A stretch of 64,000 nucleotides of DNA from Anabaena sp. WA102 (GCF_001277295.1 NZ_CP011456.1:4034001-4098000), one strand, 5' to 3'; shown: positions 35,607 through 45,241, counted from the stretch's first letter. Notes: generated by a model from the letters alone, not told the origin. Program-made: numbers and translations.

Positions 35607-36785
35607 ATGAATCGAATTTTTTGGATTACCGCCTTAATTGCCTTTATTAATTCCCTGAGTTTTACAATTCTCATCCCCATAATTTATCTTTATGGTAAAC
35701 AATTTGGTTTAAATGATTTCCAAACCAGTTTATTATTCTCAACATATTCTATTGCTCAGTTTTTCGCCACTCCTGTAATTGGTAAACTCTCCGACAGATT
35801 TGGGCGGAAACCATTATTAATAATCAGTTTAGCAGGAACAGTAATTGCTAATACTATCGCAGGAACTGCCACAACAGCAATATTACTATTTTTCGCCAGA
35901 TTTTTAGATGGTATCACAGGTGGAAATGCTTCAGTTGCCCAAGCCGTTATTTCTGATGTTACCAGCCAAAAAAATCGCGCTCAGGCATTTGGGATTTATG
36001 GTGCGGCGATGGGATTAGGATTTATTGTTGGTCCAGTTATGAGTTTAGTAGCACAGCAAATTTCTTTAGGAACGGCATTTTTAGTTTCCGGTGCAGTTGC
36101 TATGATAGCGATGTTAATGACAATCTTCTTATTACCAGAAACCTTACAAAATAAATCTCCAAAGGCTACGAATATCTTTGATTTAGGGTTAGAAAATTTA
36201 ATTAAAGGATTTGCCATGCCAGGAATTGGCATTTTATTATTCATTAACTTTTGCACCGGGACAACATTTACCATGTTCACCTATGCCTTTCAACCATACT
36301 TTATCCAAGTTTTACATCAAAATAATAAATCTTTAACACTCTTATTTTTAGTTTTTGGCACATTAGGAGTAATCATGCAAACTTGGGGAGTATCTGTCCT
36401 CAGTCGTAAATTTAATGTTGTCAAGATATTATTTTTAGGCTTATTTGTTCGCAGTTTATCATTTTTGTTAATGCCTGTTTGGCCTAGCATCAATTATTTT
36501 ATTGTAGTTAGCATCCTATTTGCGCTTTTTAATGCCCTAGTCCAACCCATGATTAGTACATTGATTTCTCTCAATGCTCGACCACAAGATCAGGGAACTG
36601 TATTAGGATTAAACGCATCCTATTTAAGTATTTCCAACGGTATTGGTCCAGTGATTGCGGGGATGATAGTTCACCAATCCCAACCCATTACCTATGGCTA
36701 TCCTTTATATCTAGCAGGAGGTTTAACATTTTTGGTTTTAACCTTAGCCATAGGTACGCGCAAAAGATATAGCACGGCTATTTAA
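35607..36785 (+). CDS. MFS transporter, drug/metabolite efflux type
   Basis: 392 residues with twelve hydrophobic segments. The A-motif after helix 2 is textbook: GKLSDRFGRKPLLI; helix 4-5 has FARFLDGITGGNASVAQAVISD and GLGFIVGPVMS, the antiporter motif C, pointing to a proton antiporter such as the tetracycline or multidrug type. Substrate unknown. Clear ATG at 35607. A hairpin follows at 36806-36839. Confidence 0.87.
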   Translation: MNRIFWITALIAFINSLSFTILIPIIYLYGKQFGLNDFQTSLLFSTYSIAQFFATPVIGKLSDRFGRKPLLIISLAGTVIANTIAGTATTAILLFFARFLDGITGGNASVAQAVISDVTSQKNRAQAFGIYGAAMGLGFIVGPVMSLVAQQISLGTAFLVSGAVAMIAMLMTIFLLPETLQNKSPKATNIFDLGLENLIKGFAMPGIGILLFINFCTGTTFTMFTYAFQPYFIQVLHQNNKSLTLLFLVFGTLGVIMQTWGVSVLSRKFNVVKILFLGLFVRSLSFLLMPVWPSINYFIVVSILFALFNALVQPMISTLISLNARPQDQGTVLGLNASYLSISNGIGPVIAGMIVHQSQPITYGYPLYLAGGLTFLVLTLAIGTRKRYSTAI

Positions 36786-36805
36786 GCGTTAAATTATACT
36801 ATTGA

Positions 36806-36839
36806 CAATATTGACAGTTAGTACAACTTGTCAATATTG
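36806..36839. terminator. Hairpin downstream of MFS gene
   Basis: Perfect 11-bp arms (CAATATTGACA) around a 12-base loop, 20 bp after the MFS stop. AT-rich stem with no strong T-run, so a weak terminator at best. Confidence 0.4.
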
Positions 36840-36944
36840 TTACTTTCGTGTAATATACATCATTGTTTGTAAAATTACTATTTTGCAACAACTTTTCTCA
36901 GTGACGAATTCAACATTATCCCAATAACTACACCAGGCAAAAAT

Positions 36945-37736
36945 ATGTTGTTTTTTTTCAAGTTGATTGATTACTTATTAGGCGCAGTTGCGATAACATC
37001 AGGCTTCATTATTTATGTTGATTCTAGTAATCCACAATATGTAACTGCTGCCTCCGTTGCTTTAACTGTTTCGATTGGTTTATTTCTTTTCAATAGACAA
37101 TCGGTAAATAATGCTAAAAAGGAATCACAAAAAACTGAGCTTTCCAAAAAAGCTGAACTCTATACATCTCTATTAAGCAATGGTACTACATTGGACTATA
37201 ATACAGTTTTGCCGGCACGAGCCAAAGCTTTAGAATATTCGCAAGAGTTGATTGACGACTATAAAAGTTCTCGAAATCTTGCCAGAACTCTTTACTATGT
37301 TTTGCAAATTTCTACCGTTATTTTGTCAGGTGTAACACCAATTTTAGTGTTGGTAGATAAATTAGAGGCAGGACAAAGTTGGTTAAAATGGCTGCCTGTT
37401 ATTTGCCCAGCCGTTGCTTCCATTGTTGCTAGTATCGTTACCTCATTTCCTTTTGAGAAAAATTGGATGGCTGCTAACAAAGCCGTTGAATTATTAGAAG
37501 CTGAACAGGAAAAGTTTATTTTGGGAATTAGCCCAGCCTATCGTTGTTATGATATTTCAGAAGAAGGTAAACAACAACAAAGAGTAAGTCAGGCAATAGA
37601 ACTATTCATTAATCAAGTGAATAATATTCACCTTCAACTAGTTCAACCAAACAGTGATTCAGAACAGGGAAATCAAGAAAAACAAGAGTCTCTACAATCT
37701 GAAGAATCAACTACAAAACAAAAAGTAGCTGTATAG
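36945..37736 (+). CDS. DUF4231 / SLATT-like membrane protein
   Basis: 263 residues. Two hydrophobic segments at the N-terminus (about 5-24 and 34-50), a helical loop with SKKAELYTSLLSNG, two more segments (about 117-138 and 147-168), then a soluble tail beginning FEKNWMAANKAVELLEAEQEKFIL and an acidic Gln/Glu-rich end. The paired TM arrangement with a long cytosolic helix fits DUF4231, related to SLATT domains that are suspected pore-forming effectors in conflict systems. No nucleotide-sensing partner lies beside it, so function is open. Confidence 0.7.
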   Translation: MLFFFKLIDYLLGAVAITSGFIIYVDSSNPQYVTAASVALTVSIGLFLFNRQSVNNAKKESQKTELSKKAELYTSLLSNGTTLDYNTVLPARAKALEYSQELIDDYKSSRNLARTLYYVLQISTVILSGVTPILVLVDKLEAGQSWLKWLPVICPAVASIVASIVTSFPFEKNWMAANKAVELLEAEQEKFILGISPAYRCYDISEEGKQQQRVSQAIELFINQVNNIHLQLVQPNSDSEQGNQEKQESLQSEESTTKQKVAV

Positions 37737-37925
37737 TTTTGGTGTAATCACCAATTTAGGGGCGCAGGACATATCAATTTCTGGGCGCAAGCCCTGCGCC
37801 CCTACGGAATTTCTGAATGATCAAAAATGTCAGTTATCCCTGACATTACGGTTTATAGTAAAAAATAGTTAGAATAGTGTAGACGCTCTTTTCCAGAGAG
37901 TCAACCTACTCGTGATTTGAATTAA

Positions 37926-38126
37926 TTGCAACTTTATATGAATTTAAATAGCCCGTCTGCCAATTCTTCCGATACATATTCCCAGCGTTTGGCAGACATT
38001 GTGGGAACACTGATCGCCCTGATCACTCTCACTTTACCAGTATTTATCATTGCCCACTATTCTTCTGTTAATGTTGAAAACAATCAACCATCCTTAACTT
38101 ACAATCTACCTATTCGTGGAGATTAG
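37926..38126 (+). CDS. Small single-span membrane protein
   Basis: 66 residues: polar N-terminus (NSPSANSSDTYSQR), one strong membrane helix (ADIVGTLIALITLTLPVFII), and a short polar tail. Small one-helix proteins like this are often photosystem or membrane-complex subunits in cyanobacteria, but I cannot assign it. The ATG at 37938 (MNLNSPSANS) is an equally good start. Confidence 0.6.
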   Translation: MQLYMNLNSPSANSSDTYSQRLADIVGTLIALITLTLPVFIIAHYSSVNVENNQPSLTYNLPIRGD

Positions 38127-38208
38127 AATATACAGCAGAATTTAAGACTTAAAGCAGAGGATTAGGGGTAGGGAGTTTTCTTCTTGAGCCTTTTTTGTGG
38201 GTCATTTA

Positions 38209-38333
38209 GAGAACTCCACAAAAAAAATGATCCAATTTTGTGGGATGGGCATCCTTGCCCGTCCTTGATGATTAGCGGGCAATTCGTCCCGCACCACAAG
38301 AAATTTTGGGATATTTTTTTGATTGGAAGTCTC
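38209..38333. mobile_element. MITE, GGGACTTCC family B, copy 2
   Basis: 125 bp; same interior as 35199-35322. Ends GAGAACTCC and GGAAGTCTC. Left flank TTA, right flank TAA, so the duplication is TA-centred but not identical. Confidence 0.75.
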
Positions 38334-38398
38334 TAATAAACCTGTGCTGCATGAGTTGTCATTGCGAGTGAAAGGAAGCAATCTCTTGACAACCGATA

Positions 38399-38495
38399 AA
38401 CCACCTAACGCAAAAATCTCTCAAACCCTTATTCCTCTGTGTCCTCTGCGCCTCCGTGGTTCGTTAATCAGGATAATTTATTTCTTGGAAGTCCC
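38399..38495. mobile_element. Truncated MITE, GGGACTTCC family A
   Basis: Contains the CCACCTAACGCAAAAATCTC interior and the right end (TTGGAAGTCCC) of the family, but the left end is missing. Confidence 0.7.
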
Positions 38496-38843
38496 TCACT
38501 AAATTATTGGGTCTGACGCACCCTACAAGAGATAAAATCCACATTACATATTGAGTAGGGTGTGGTTCGGCAAGCTCACCAACCACGTCAGATAGAGGAA
38601 ATCTGTTTTTTACCAAATTATTGGGTCTGACGCACCCTACAAGAGATAAAATCTACATTACATATTTAGAAAACTTTGTCAATGCGTAAGCACTAGGATC
38701 ATCTTTTTTGTGGATTTCTCTTATGAAATTTACCAGTATTTTAGAAGGAATGTTGAGGAAGAGATCCACAATGTTTTAAGATCTTACACTGGGAGCGAAA
38801 ATGGCTGCTACCGCTGATTCACTTTTAGTAAAGGAGTTTTATT

Positions 38844-39362
38844 GTGGATTTATCTTTGATTCCCGCCCAACCAAAGCCAGGTGTAATTAATGTCCTGATT
38901 GAAATTGCTGGTGGAAGTAAAAATAAATACGAATACGATAAGGATTTACAAGCGTTTGCCCTAGATCGGGTTCTCTATTCTTCAGTTAAGTATCCTTATG
39001 ATTATGGTTTTATCCCCAATACCTTGGCTGATGATGGCGATCCGTTAGATGGTATGGTGATCATGGATGAGCCAACATTTCCCGGTTGCGTTATTGCCGC
39101 TAGACCTGTTGGTTATTTGGAAATGATTGATGGTGGCGATCGCGATGAAAAAATTCTTTGTGTTCCCGATAAAGATCCGCGCTATGCTCATGTATTGTCC
39201 CTTAAAGACATAGCCCCTCATAAACTGGAAGAAATTGCCGAGTTTTTCCGTAGTTATAAAAATTTGGAAAAAAAGGTAACACAAATTCTCGGTTGGCAGG
39301 ATGTTGATAAGGTAGCCCCCTTAGTAGAAAAGTTCATTCAAGCAGCTAAAGCTAAAGCATAA
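38844..39362 (+). CDS. ppa: Inorganic pyrophosphatase
   Basis: 172 residues, family I soluble pyrophosphatase. The signature DDGDPLDGMV carries the metal-binding aspartates; YPYDYGFIPNT and DKDPRYAHV are also diagnostic. The start is a GTG at 38844 with an AAGGAG ribosome site seven bases upstream. Pulls biosynthetic reactions by hydrolysing PPi. Monocistronic. Confidence 0.96.
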   Translation: MDLSLIPAQPKPGVINVLIEIAGGSKNKYEYDKDLQAFALDRVLYSSVKYPYDYGFIPNTLADDGDPLDGMVIMDEPTFPGCVIAARPVGYLEMIDGGDRDEKILCVPDKDPRYAHVLSLKDIAPHKLEEIAEFFRSYKNLEKKVTQILGWQDVDKVAPLVEKFIQAAKAKA

Positions 39363-39403
39363 TAGACTATGGGTGATGGTAATGTGAATTACTCATTACC
39401 CAC

Positions 39404-39532
39404 TAAGTAATTGGACAAAAATATTTACAGTCATTGCGAGCGAAGGGAAGCAATCATAACCCTTGGAATTGCTTCATTTCACTTCTTTCCATTCCCAATG
39501 ACATTGTGTAATTAATTCTGTCTGACTACTTA
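39404..39532. mobile_element. MITE-like element, AAGTAATTGGACA family, copy 2
   Basis: 129 bp; shorter interior than the other copies. Ends AAGTAATTGGACAAAAATAT and the complement of AAGTAGTCAGACAGAATT. Confidence 0.7.
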
Positions 39533-39619
39533 AACCGATTATTCTGGAATAATTAGTAAGAACCTACTGATCTCATTCCCCCATCTCTCACTGGTTGCAA
39601 AAAAAAAATTTAAAATCAA

Positions 39620-40009
39620 ATGCAGCGCACTCTCTTATCAGCAAAAATTCATAACTGTACACTCACAGCGGCAAATATTAATTATGTGGGCAGTATCAGC
39701 ATTGACGAGGTTCTCTTGGCAAAAGCTGGTATATTCCCTTACGAGCAAGTACAAGTAGTGAATATTGCTAATGGCGAGCGTTTTATTACTTATGCCATAT
39801 CCGCTCCAGCTAATTCAGGAGCTATTGAATTGAATGGAGCAGCCGCACGTTTAGGCGTAGTTGGCGATCGCTTGATTATAATGACTTACGGGCAGTTTAC
39901 TATGGAAGAGTTAAAATGTTACTCTCCTACTGTTGTCATTGTGGGTGAAAAAAACCAGCTATTAGAAGTGCGACATTATGATGATCTGCTTAGTAAGCGG
40001 ATTAATTAG
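39620..40009 (+). CDS. panD: Aspartate 1-decarboxylase
   Basis: 129 residues; makes beta-alanine for pantothenate. The self-cleavage site that generates the pyruvoyl group is Gly24-Ser25 (INYVGSISIDE). Substrate-binding Arg and Tyr segments are NGERFITYAI and ANSGAIELNGAAARL. Length normal for PanD without extension. Follows a MITE; stand-alone. Confidence 0.95.
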   Translation: MQRTLLSAKIHNCTLTAANINYVGSISIDEVLLAKAGIFPYEQVQVVNIANGERFITYAISAPANSGAIELNGAAARLGVVGDRLIIMTYGQFTMEELKCYSPTVVIVGEKNQLLEVRHYDDLLSKRIN

Positions 40010-40061
40010 GAATAGTAGGAGTCACCGAGTCAGGAGTTAGAAGAAAGAATGGGTTATAAAT

Positions 40062-41099
40062 TTAACTCAGCAACATCTTGATTTGGTGCAGTTTAGCAGC
40101 TAATAGACCACTGGTAATTAATTCGGCGGCTTTGTCTATACCAGCTTGCATATCTGGACAAATCCCACTGCGCCATAGGTAAAAACCACCATTCCAGAGG
40201 GCTGTTTGCATTAATTCGCTGGCTTTTCCTATCAAAACCCCTTGCATATCTTGAATGAGTTCTTCTGTAGTAGTTAGAGGAACATTTTTAGTAGTAAAGC
40301 CATATTCACGGGGTGAAAGTTGTAGACGGGTTAATGTTTCTGGATTTGATGAAGATAAACCGACAATGGCTGTGCGATCGCGTGGTAAGTCACAACTACC
40401 TTCTAAGCCCTTAACAAAAGTATATTTTGTCATCCCACGTAATCCTAAAGCGGCTTGAAACATTGCTTCCGTGGGTGGATGAACAAAACCGGCAATAATA
40501 TGGGCTTCCCCCATGTATGGACACCAAATTAACTCCATTGTTGCTAACGGTGGACGTTTCCCCAATTGATCACGATATTCCCACAGAGTTTGATTTAAAG
40601 GAAAATGTTTGGGTGTGTAAATAAAGCCAATTCCTGTTTCTTCAAAAATCCCCTGGGTTTGTTCCAGTGATAAACCAGTCCAATCTATTCCTAAACCTTG
40701 CCAAATCTCGATTAAAGGTAAACCATATTTTGTGGGTAAGCGATCTCCGCCGTGCATAATTACAGGTTGACCCGCAGTAGCTAATAACAAAGCCGTAATG
40801 ATATTGATGGGTGCAGTACGGGTTCTGCCATCATGGGGCATACCCAAAACGATGACAGGTTGGGCTATTGCCGACAATTTTGGACCTAGTTCATAGTAAG
40901 CATCTAACATTCCTGCTAACTCTTCCCCAGTAGGGCGCTTAATCCGATGGGCAATTAAAAACGCGCCAATTTGTGCTGGTGTCGCCTCAGATAATAACAT
41001 CATTTTTGTCGCAGTAGCTGCTTCAGCACGGGTTAAATGATCTGATGTGTGACTTCCACTACCTACTTTTTGGATAAATTCCCGAAATTTATTAGTCAT
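40062..41099 (-). CDS. Anthranilate phosphoribosyltransferase-like protein (TrpD2 type)
   Basis: 345 residues of the nucleoside phosphorylase-like family. N-terminal helices (RAEATATKMMLLSEATPAQIGAFLIAHRIKRPTGEE) and VIMHGGDRLPTKYGLPLIE in the phosphoribosyl site. The PRPP motif GTGGD of true TrpD reads GMPHDGRTRT here, so it is probably not a tryptophan enzyme. It lies next to ntcB, as TrpD-like genes do in several cyanobacterial nitrate regions as far as I recall. Role unknown. Confidence 0.78.
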   Translation of the reverse strand: MTNKFREFIQKVGSGSHTSDHLTRAEAATATKMMLLSEATPAQIGAFLIAHRIKRPTGEELAGMLDAYYELGPKLSAIAQPVIVLGMPHDGRTRTAPINIITALLLATAGQPVIMHGGDRLPTKYGLPLIEIWQGLGIDWTGLSLEQTQGIFEETGIGFIYTPKHFPLNQTLWEYRDQLGKRPPLATMELIWCPYMGEAHIIAGFVHPPTEAMFQAALGLRGMTKYTFVKGLEGSCDLPRDRTAIVGLSSSNPETLTRLQLSPREYGFTTKNVPLTTTEELIQDMQGVLIGKASELMQTALWNGGFYLWRSGICPDMQAGIDKAAELITSGLLAAKLHQIKMLLS

Positions 41100-41208
41100 T
41101 TGTTAGTTGTTAATTATCAGTTGTTAGTGGAAAAAGGCAATTTTAAAGGAAAAGTGCTGTATAGGCTCAAATTGATCATGAAACTCCTTCCACAATTCTC
41201 TTTTACTC

Positions 41209-42137
41209 CTAACTCTTGCTAGAATTTCCAGGAATATTATCCTTGACAAGTTGCCAAAAATATTGTATGGGAGGAATGTGGAGACGATCTTGAGTTGTTA
41301 CCATGACTACCTGACGAGTCAGGGGGGAATTATGACGTAAATTACTATTTTCACAGAGGGAACGGACAGCCAGAGTGGGGTCATATCTGGCTTCTATGAG
41401 TGCTGACTGGGGAAGTAAGGCAATGAGTTCTCCTTGACGAACTACCCCCGAAAGGCATCTAGGGTATTTACTTCTAAAGCTGTTTTAAGTGTAGTTTTCA
41501 TCTGTTCAAATTTATCTTGAATCAGACGTTGCATTCCATAACCATCCTTAAATACTACTTGAGGATAACGAATTAACTCTAACCAGGGGATAGATTCATA
41601 TTCAGCTAGGGGATGATTGGCTGCGGTGAGGACTTCTATGGGTTCTTCGTATAGGAATTCTATAGCCATTTCTTTGCCTGTGATCAGAAAGCGATTGTGC
41701 ATGACAATTGCTAAGTCTACCAAACCATCTTTGAGGACTTTCAGAGAGCGATCGCTTCCTAATGATGTAACTCGCAATTGGACATCTGGATAATGATGAC
41801 AAAACTCTTGTAACACGGGTGGTAAGTAAGAAGCACAAACTGAGTGTATCGCTGCAATACATAGTTCTGGTTGCTTTCCTCCGATTAAATCTGTTAATTC
41901 CTGTGTAGCCAACTCCCATTCCTGGCAGATTTTATGTACACGAGGAAGTAATCGTTCACCACCTAACGTTAATTTGGCATGGGAGGTTCTATGAAATAGT
42001 TCTATCCCTAAATCTGCTTCTAATGCCTGAATTTGCCTACTAATGGTTGATTGAGTCACACCACATTGTTTTGCTGCTTGTTGAAAGCTGCCAGTTTGAA
42101 CAATCGCCAAAAAGGCTTGCAACTGCTCTAGACGCAT
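41209..42137 (-). pseudogene. ntcB: NtcB-type LysR regulator, frameshifted near the C-terminus
   Basis: The ATG at 42137 opens a 231-codon frame with an NtcB-like N-terminus (MRLEQLQAFLAI, QCGVTQSTISRQIQALEADL) and ligand-binding domain. It stops at 41442 right after VNTLDAFRG. A second frame from 41445 to 41209 continues exactly where the first ends: VVRQGELIALLPQSALIEAR and 58 more residues. Joined, they give about 310 residues, normal for NtcB. The break is in a run of five G (41445-41449); one more G restores the gene. NtcB activates nitrate assimilation genes when nitrate or nitrite is present. Real loss, phase variation or a sequencing error are all possible. Confidence 0.88.
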
Positions 42138-42340
42138 TTTGATTTAACCTAAGTATAAAATTATAGCTCTTATTAATTTAACGGGTTATTTGTATAATTT
42201 TAATTTAATTTAATTAATTGTCTAGTATTTAATTTACATAACCAAATTAGCAAAAATACTTGCGAATACTGAATTGATGTGTTGTATAGCGATTTATATA
42301 GCAGGGAACAGGGAGAAGAATGTTTTTCTGACTCCTAACT

Positions 42341-42494
42341 GGGCGCAAGACCTGTACTAACTGGGCGCAGGACTTGTACTAACTGGGCGCAGGACTTGTA
42401 CTAACTGGGCGCAGGACTTGTACTAACTGGGCGCAGGACTTGTACTAACTGGGCGCAAGACCTGTACTAACTGGGCGCAGGCCCTGCGCCCCTA
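42341..42494. repeat. 22-bp tandem repeat (GGGCGCAGGACTTGTACTAACT)
   Basis: Six full copies and a partial seventh, with two variants (AGACCT and GGACTT). The array ends in CCTGCGCCCCTAC, the right part of the GGGGCGCAGG inverted repeat seen elsewhere, so it looks like an expansion inside that repeat. No spacers: not CRISPR. Confidence 0.85.
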
Positions 42495-42524
42495 CTTCCT
42501 GCTATATAAAATTCTTTAGGAAGA

Positions 42525-42965
42525 TCAAGTTGCTTGGACTAAGACAGAACTACCTTCAATTTTGGCTTGGTAAGTTTTCAGTGGTTTTTTAGCGGGTCCG
42601 TCTTGTGCTTTGCCATCACGAGCAAATTTTGCTCCATGACAGGGACAAACAAATTTGCTTTCTTTGGCTTTCCAGTCGATCGTACAACCTTGATGAGTAC
42701 AAGTTGGATTCACAGCAATCAAATTTTTTGCGGTTTTAGATGTGCCAACCACTAATACTGCACCAATTGGGGAATTTTCCAGCAATAGTTGACCAGTTTT
42801 GTCTAATTGTGCCACCGTACCCACCTTTTGCCAGCCTTTAGTAGCAGCATTAGATCCAGGATTAGCTGATGTACTGGTTTCGGGAGAACAGGCTGCAATT
42901 GCGACAGGTAAGGAACTAGCTAAACAACCTAATCCCACCCAATTTATAAATTCACGACGTTTCAT
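42525..42965 (-). CDS. Small Rieske [2Fe-2S] protein with Tat-type signal
   Basis: 146 residues. The N-terminus has a twin-arginine signal (MKRREFINWVGLGCLAS) followed by a possible lipobox (AIAAC). The Rieske ligands are CTHQGC and CPCHGAKF. It is shorter than the cytochrome b6f Rieske protein (about 180 residues) and lacks its long transmembrane anchor, so it is a soluble or lipid-anchored periplasmic redox protein. Partner unknown; it sits between ntcB and nrtA. Confidence 0.87.
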   Translation of the reverse strand: MKRREFINWVGLGCLASSLPVAIAACSPETSTSANPGSNAATKGWQKVGTVAQLDKTGQLLLENSPIGAVLVVGTSKTAKNLIAVNPTCTHQGCTIDWKAKESKFVCPCHGAKFARDGKAQDGPAKKPLKTYQAKIEGSSVLVQAT

Positions 42966-43837
42966 ATTTGCTGGTAATCAGTATGTGATTTTTCGTCTAT
43001 TATCACTGGCAAAGGTTGATCCTGTCATTGTTTAGCTATAATCCCCTTCCTATAACTAAGTAGGTGAACGGAAAAAACTGTAGACGCGGAGCGGCTTCTC
43101 ATACAGCACCTCCTGCTGTTATGAGGTACAAAGTTTCATCGCCAATCCTGTAGGGGCGCAGGGTCTGCGCCCTTAATTGTATTGCATTCAACCTGCAACT
43201 GCTGTAAGAGTAATATGTAACGAAAAGTAAAGTTGCCCAAAACCTCTTTTGGAGTTCCCTTCCCATCACGACAATTTTTAACGCCAACCTACTTATATAT
43301 ACACAAAGCCAGTTTTACTCCTGACTCCTGAATTATACTGTAGTAATTCTCTGTCATCAAAAATGGTTATCATCAAATTCATCTATGGATGAAGATGTCA
43401 TTCTATAGTTAACATCAGGATTGTCTATTTCTCTCCTGTTTTATGTGATTAAATAAACCTAAAATTACGGAAACCATAGTTGAGAATAATCATTATCATC
43501 AATCAAGCAATATATATTAAGAACTTGTCACAAAATTAAGTCCAGACTATAAGTTTTTACTTATATGTCTAATCTAATATTTATTTAATAATTACCTTGC
43601 CAAGTTGATCCATTTCCCAAAAAAACCTGTAAACTGATTTTAATTGGTTCAGAGGTTGTTTTCCATCTTACCCAAAAACCCAAAGTAATTAAACTTTGCC
43701 CCCATACCTAAATCAGCTTTTTTATCTAGAAAAGGCAATTCTTTTATGGCATTAGCAAGAAAATATTATGATTTTGCTTGAATTTTAATGTCTAATTATG
43801 GCTAAAAAATAACTTTGTAAATGTAGGAGATTTAGTT
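42966..43837. other. nrtA upstream region
   Basis: 872 bp. A MITE occupies 43058-43295. The rest holds the nrt promoter. No perfect NtcA box (GTA-N8-TAC) was seen; the nearest is GTA-N8-TTA at 43629-43642. A hairpin ATAAGT-TTTT-ACTTAT lies near 43549-43564. The nitrite reductase gene that precedes nrtA in many cyanobacteria is absent. Confidence 0.55.
43058..43295. mobile_element. MITE-like element, AAGTAGGTGAACA family, copy 3 (enlarged)
   Basis: About 238 bp: family ends (AAGTAGGTGAACGG and AACGCCAACCTACTTA) but with an unrelated internal segment including GGGGCGCAGGG. Possibly a second element has inserted into it. Confidence 0.6.
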
Positions 43838-45211
43838 ATGTCCGACTTTTTGAATCAAATTACTCGCCGTAAATTTATTGTCACTGCTGGAGTTTCTGCC
43901 AGTGCCGTATTACTGAAAGGCTGTTTAGGAAACCCACCAGAAACCACTGGTAATTCTGCAAAATCTGGTGTTCAAGCAGTAGCTAATACTAACCCAGAAC
44001 AAAAACCAGAAACGACAAAAGTTAAACTTGGATATATTCCCATTGTTGAGTCTGCACCATTAATAATTGCTTTAGAAAAAGGCTTTTTTCAGAAATATGG
44101 GATGTCAGATGTCGAAATTTCTAAACAAGCTTCTTGGGGTTCAGCAAGAGACAACGTAGAAATTGGTTCTGCTGGTGGTGGTATTGATGGTGGTCAATGG
44201 CAAATGCCCATGCCACACTTAATTACAGAAGGAAAAATTACTAAGGGTAATAAACCAATACCCATGTATGTTCTTGCCCAGTTAGTTACTCATGGTAATG
44301 CCATTGCGATCGCCAACAAACATTTAGGGAAAGGTATTAGCTTAAAACTCGATGCGGCTAAACCCCTATTTGCCCAACTCAAATCCTCCACACCCTTCAC
44401 CGCAGCTTTCACATTCCCTCACGTTAACCAAGACTTATGGATTCGTTATTGGTTAGCAGCAAGTGGCATTGACCCGGATACAGATGTCAAATTGCTGACA
44501 GTTCCAGCGGCGCAAACTGTCGCCAACATGAAAACCGGGACAATGGATGCTTTCAGCACTGGCGACCCCTGGCCATTTCGTCTGGTTAACGACAAAATCG
44601 GCTTCATGGCGGCATTAACAGCCGAAATTTGGAAAAATCACCCCGAAGAATATTTTGCCATGAGAGGTGATTGGGTTGACCAAAATCCCAAAGCCACAAA
44701 AGCCTTATTAAAAGGTGTCATGGAAGCCCAACAGTGGCTAGATAACTTTGATAACCGCAAAGAAGCCGCAGAAATTCTCGCCGCTAAAAAGTATTTTGGT
44801 TTATCTTCCCCAGCAGTTCTGGCTGACCCATACCAAGGTAAATATGACATGGGTGATGGTCGAACAATTGATGATAAATCAATGGCTGCTTATTATTGGA
44901 AAGATGCTAAAGGCAGCGTTTCCTATCCTTACCAAAGTCATGATTTATGGTTCATCACCGAAAATGTGCGTTGGGGATTCTTACCCAAAGATTACATTAC
45001 CAATGGTGCAGCTAAAGCTAAAGAATTAATCAAAAAAGTGAACCGCGAAGATATTTGGAAAGAAGCAGCTAAAGAATTAGGAATACCTGCTGCTGACATT
45101 CCCACTAGTACATCTCGTGGAGTTGAAGAGTTTTTTGATGGAGTCAAATTCGACCCTGAAAAACCAGAAGAATATCTCAAGAGTTTAAAAATTAAAAAAG
45201 TAGGTGTTTAA
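43838..45211 (+). CDS. nrtA: Nitrate/nitrite ABC transporter substrate-binding lipoprotein
   Basis: 457 residues. N-terminal Tat-like and lipobox signal: RRKFIVTAGVSASAVLLKGC, with Cys as lipid anchor. The mature part follows the NrtA/CmpA family: KLGYIPIVESAPLIIALEKG, KQASWGSARDN, GGGIDGGQWQMPMPHL and FSTGDPWPFRLV. The family binds either nitrate/nitrite (NrtA) or bicarbonate (CmpA). Adjacent ntcB and the full NrtC-type gene favour nitrate; some segments also resemble CmpA, so substrate is not certain. Good ribosome site (TAGGAGA) before the ATG. Confidence 0.88.
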   Translation: MSDFLNQITRRKFIVTAGVSASAVLLKGCLGNPPETTGNSAKSGVQAVANTNPEQKPETTKVKLGYIPIVESAPLIIALEKGFFQKYGMSDVEISKQASWGSARDNVEIGSAGGGIDGGQWQMPMPHLITEGKITKGNKPIPMYVLAQLVTHGNAIAIANKHLGKGISLKLDAAKPLFAQLKSSTPFTAAFTFPHVNQDLWIRYWLAASGIDPDTDVKLLTVPAAQTVANMKTGTMDAFSTGDPWPFRLVNDKIGFMAALTAEIWKNHPEEYFAMRGDWVDQNPKATKALLKGVMEAQQWLDNFDNRKEAAEILAAKKYFGLSSPAVLADPYQGKYDMGDGRTIDDKSMAAYYWKDAKGSVSYPYQSHDLWFITENVRWGFLPKDYITNGAAKAKELIKKVNREDIWKEAAKELGIPAADIPTSTSRGVEEFFDGVKFDPEKPEEYLKSLKIKKVGV

Positions 45212-45241
45212 TCAATAGACCTGCCTGAAAATGTAGAGACA

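Larger units (their letters stand above)
37737..38843. other. Region with one small gene and several repeats
   Basis: After the DUF4231 gene: inverted repeat AGGGGCGCAGG/CCTGCGCCCCT (37757-37803), the small gene 37926-38126, MITE 38209-38333, half MITE 38399-38495, and two direct copies (about 38500-38555 and 38608-38667) of a unit containing ATTATTGGGTCTGACGCACC. The ppa promoter probably lies at 38670-38830. Confidence 0.6.

Noticed and set aside
42341..42494. CRISPR array candidate
   Set aside because: Contiguous 22-bp repeats with no spacers and no cas genes.
43099..43287. 62-codon minus-strand ORF upstream of nrtA
   Set aside because: Entirely inside a MITE-like element.
43629..43642. 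NtcA box for nrtA
   Set aside because: Only GTA-N8-TTA, not the GTA-N8-TAC consensus, and no convincing -10 at the usual distance; not called as a site.
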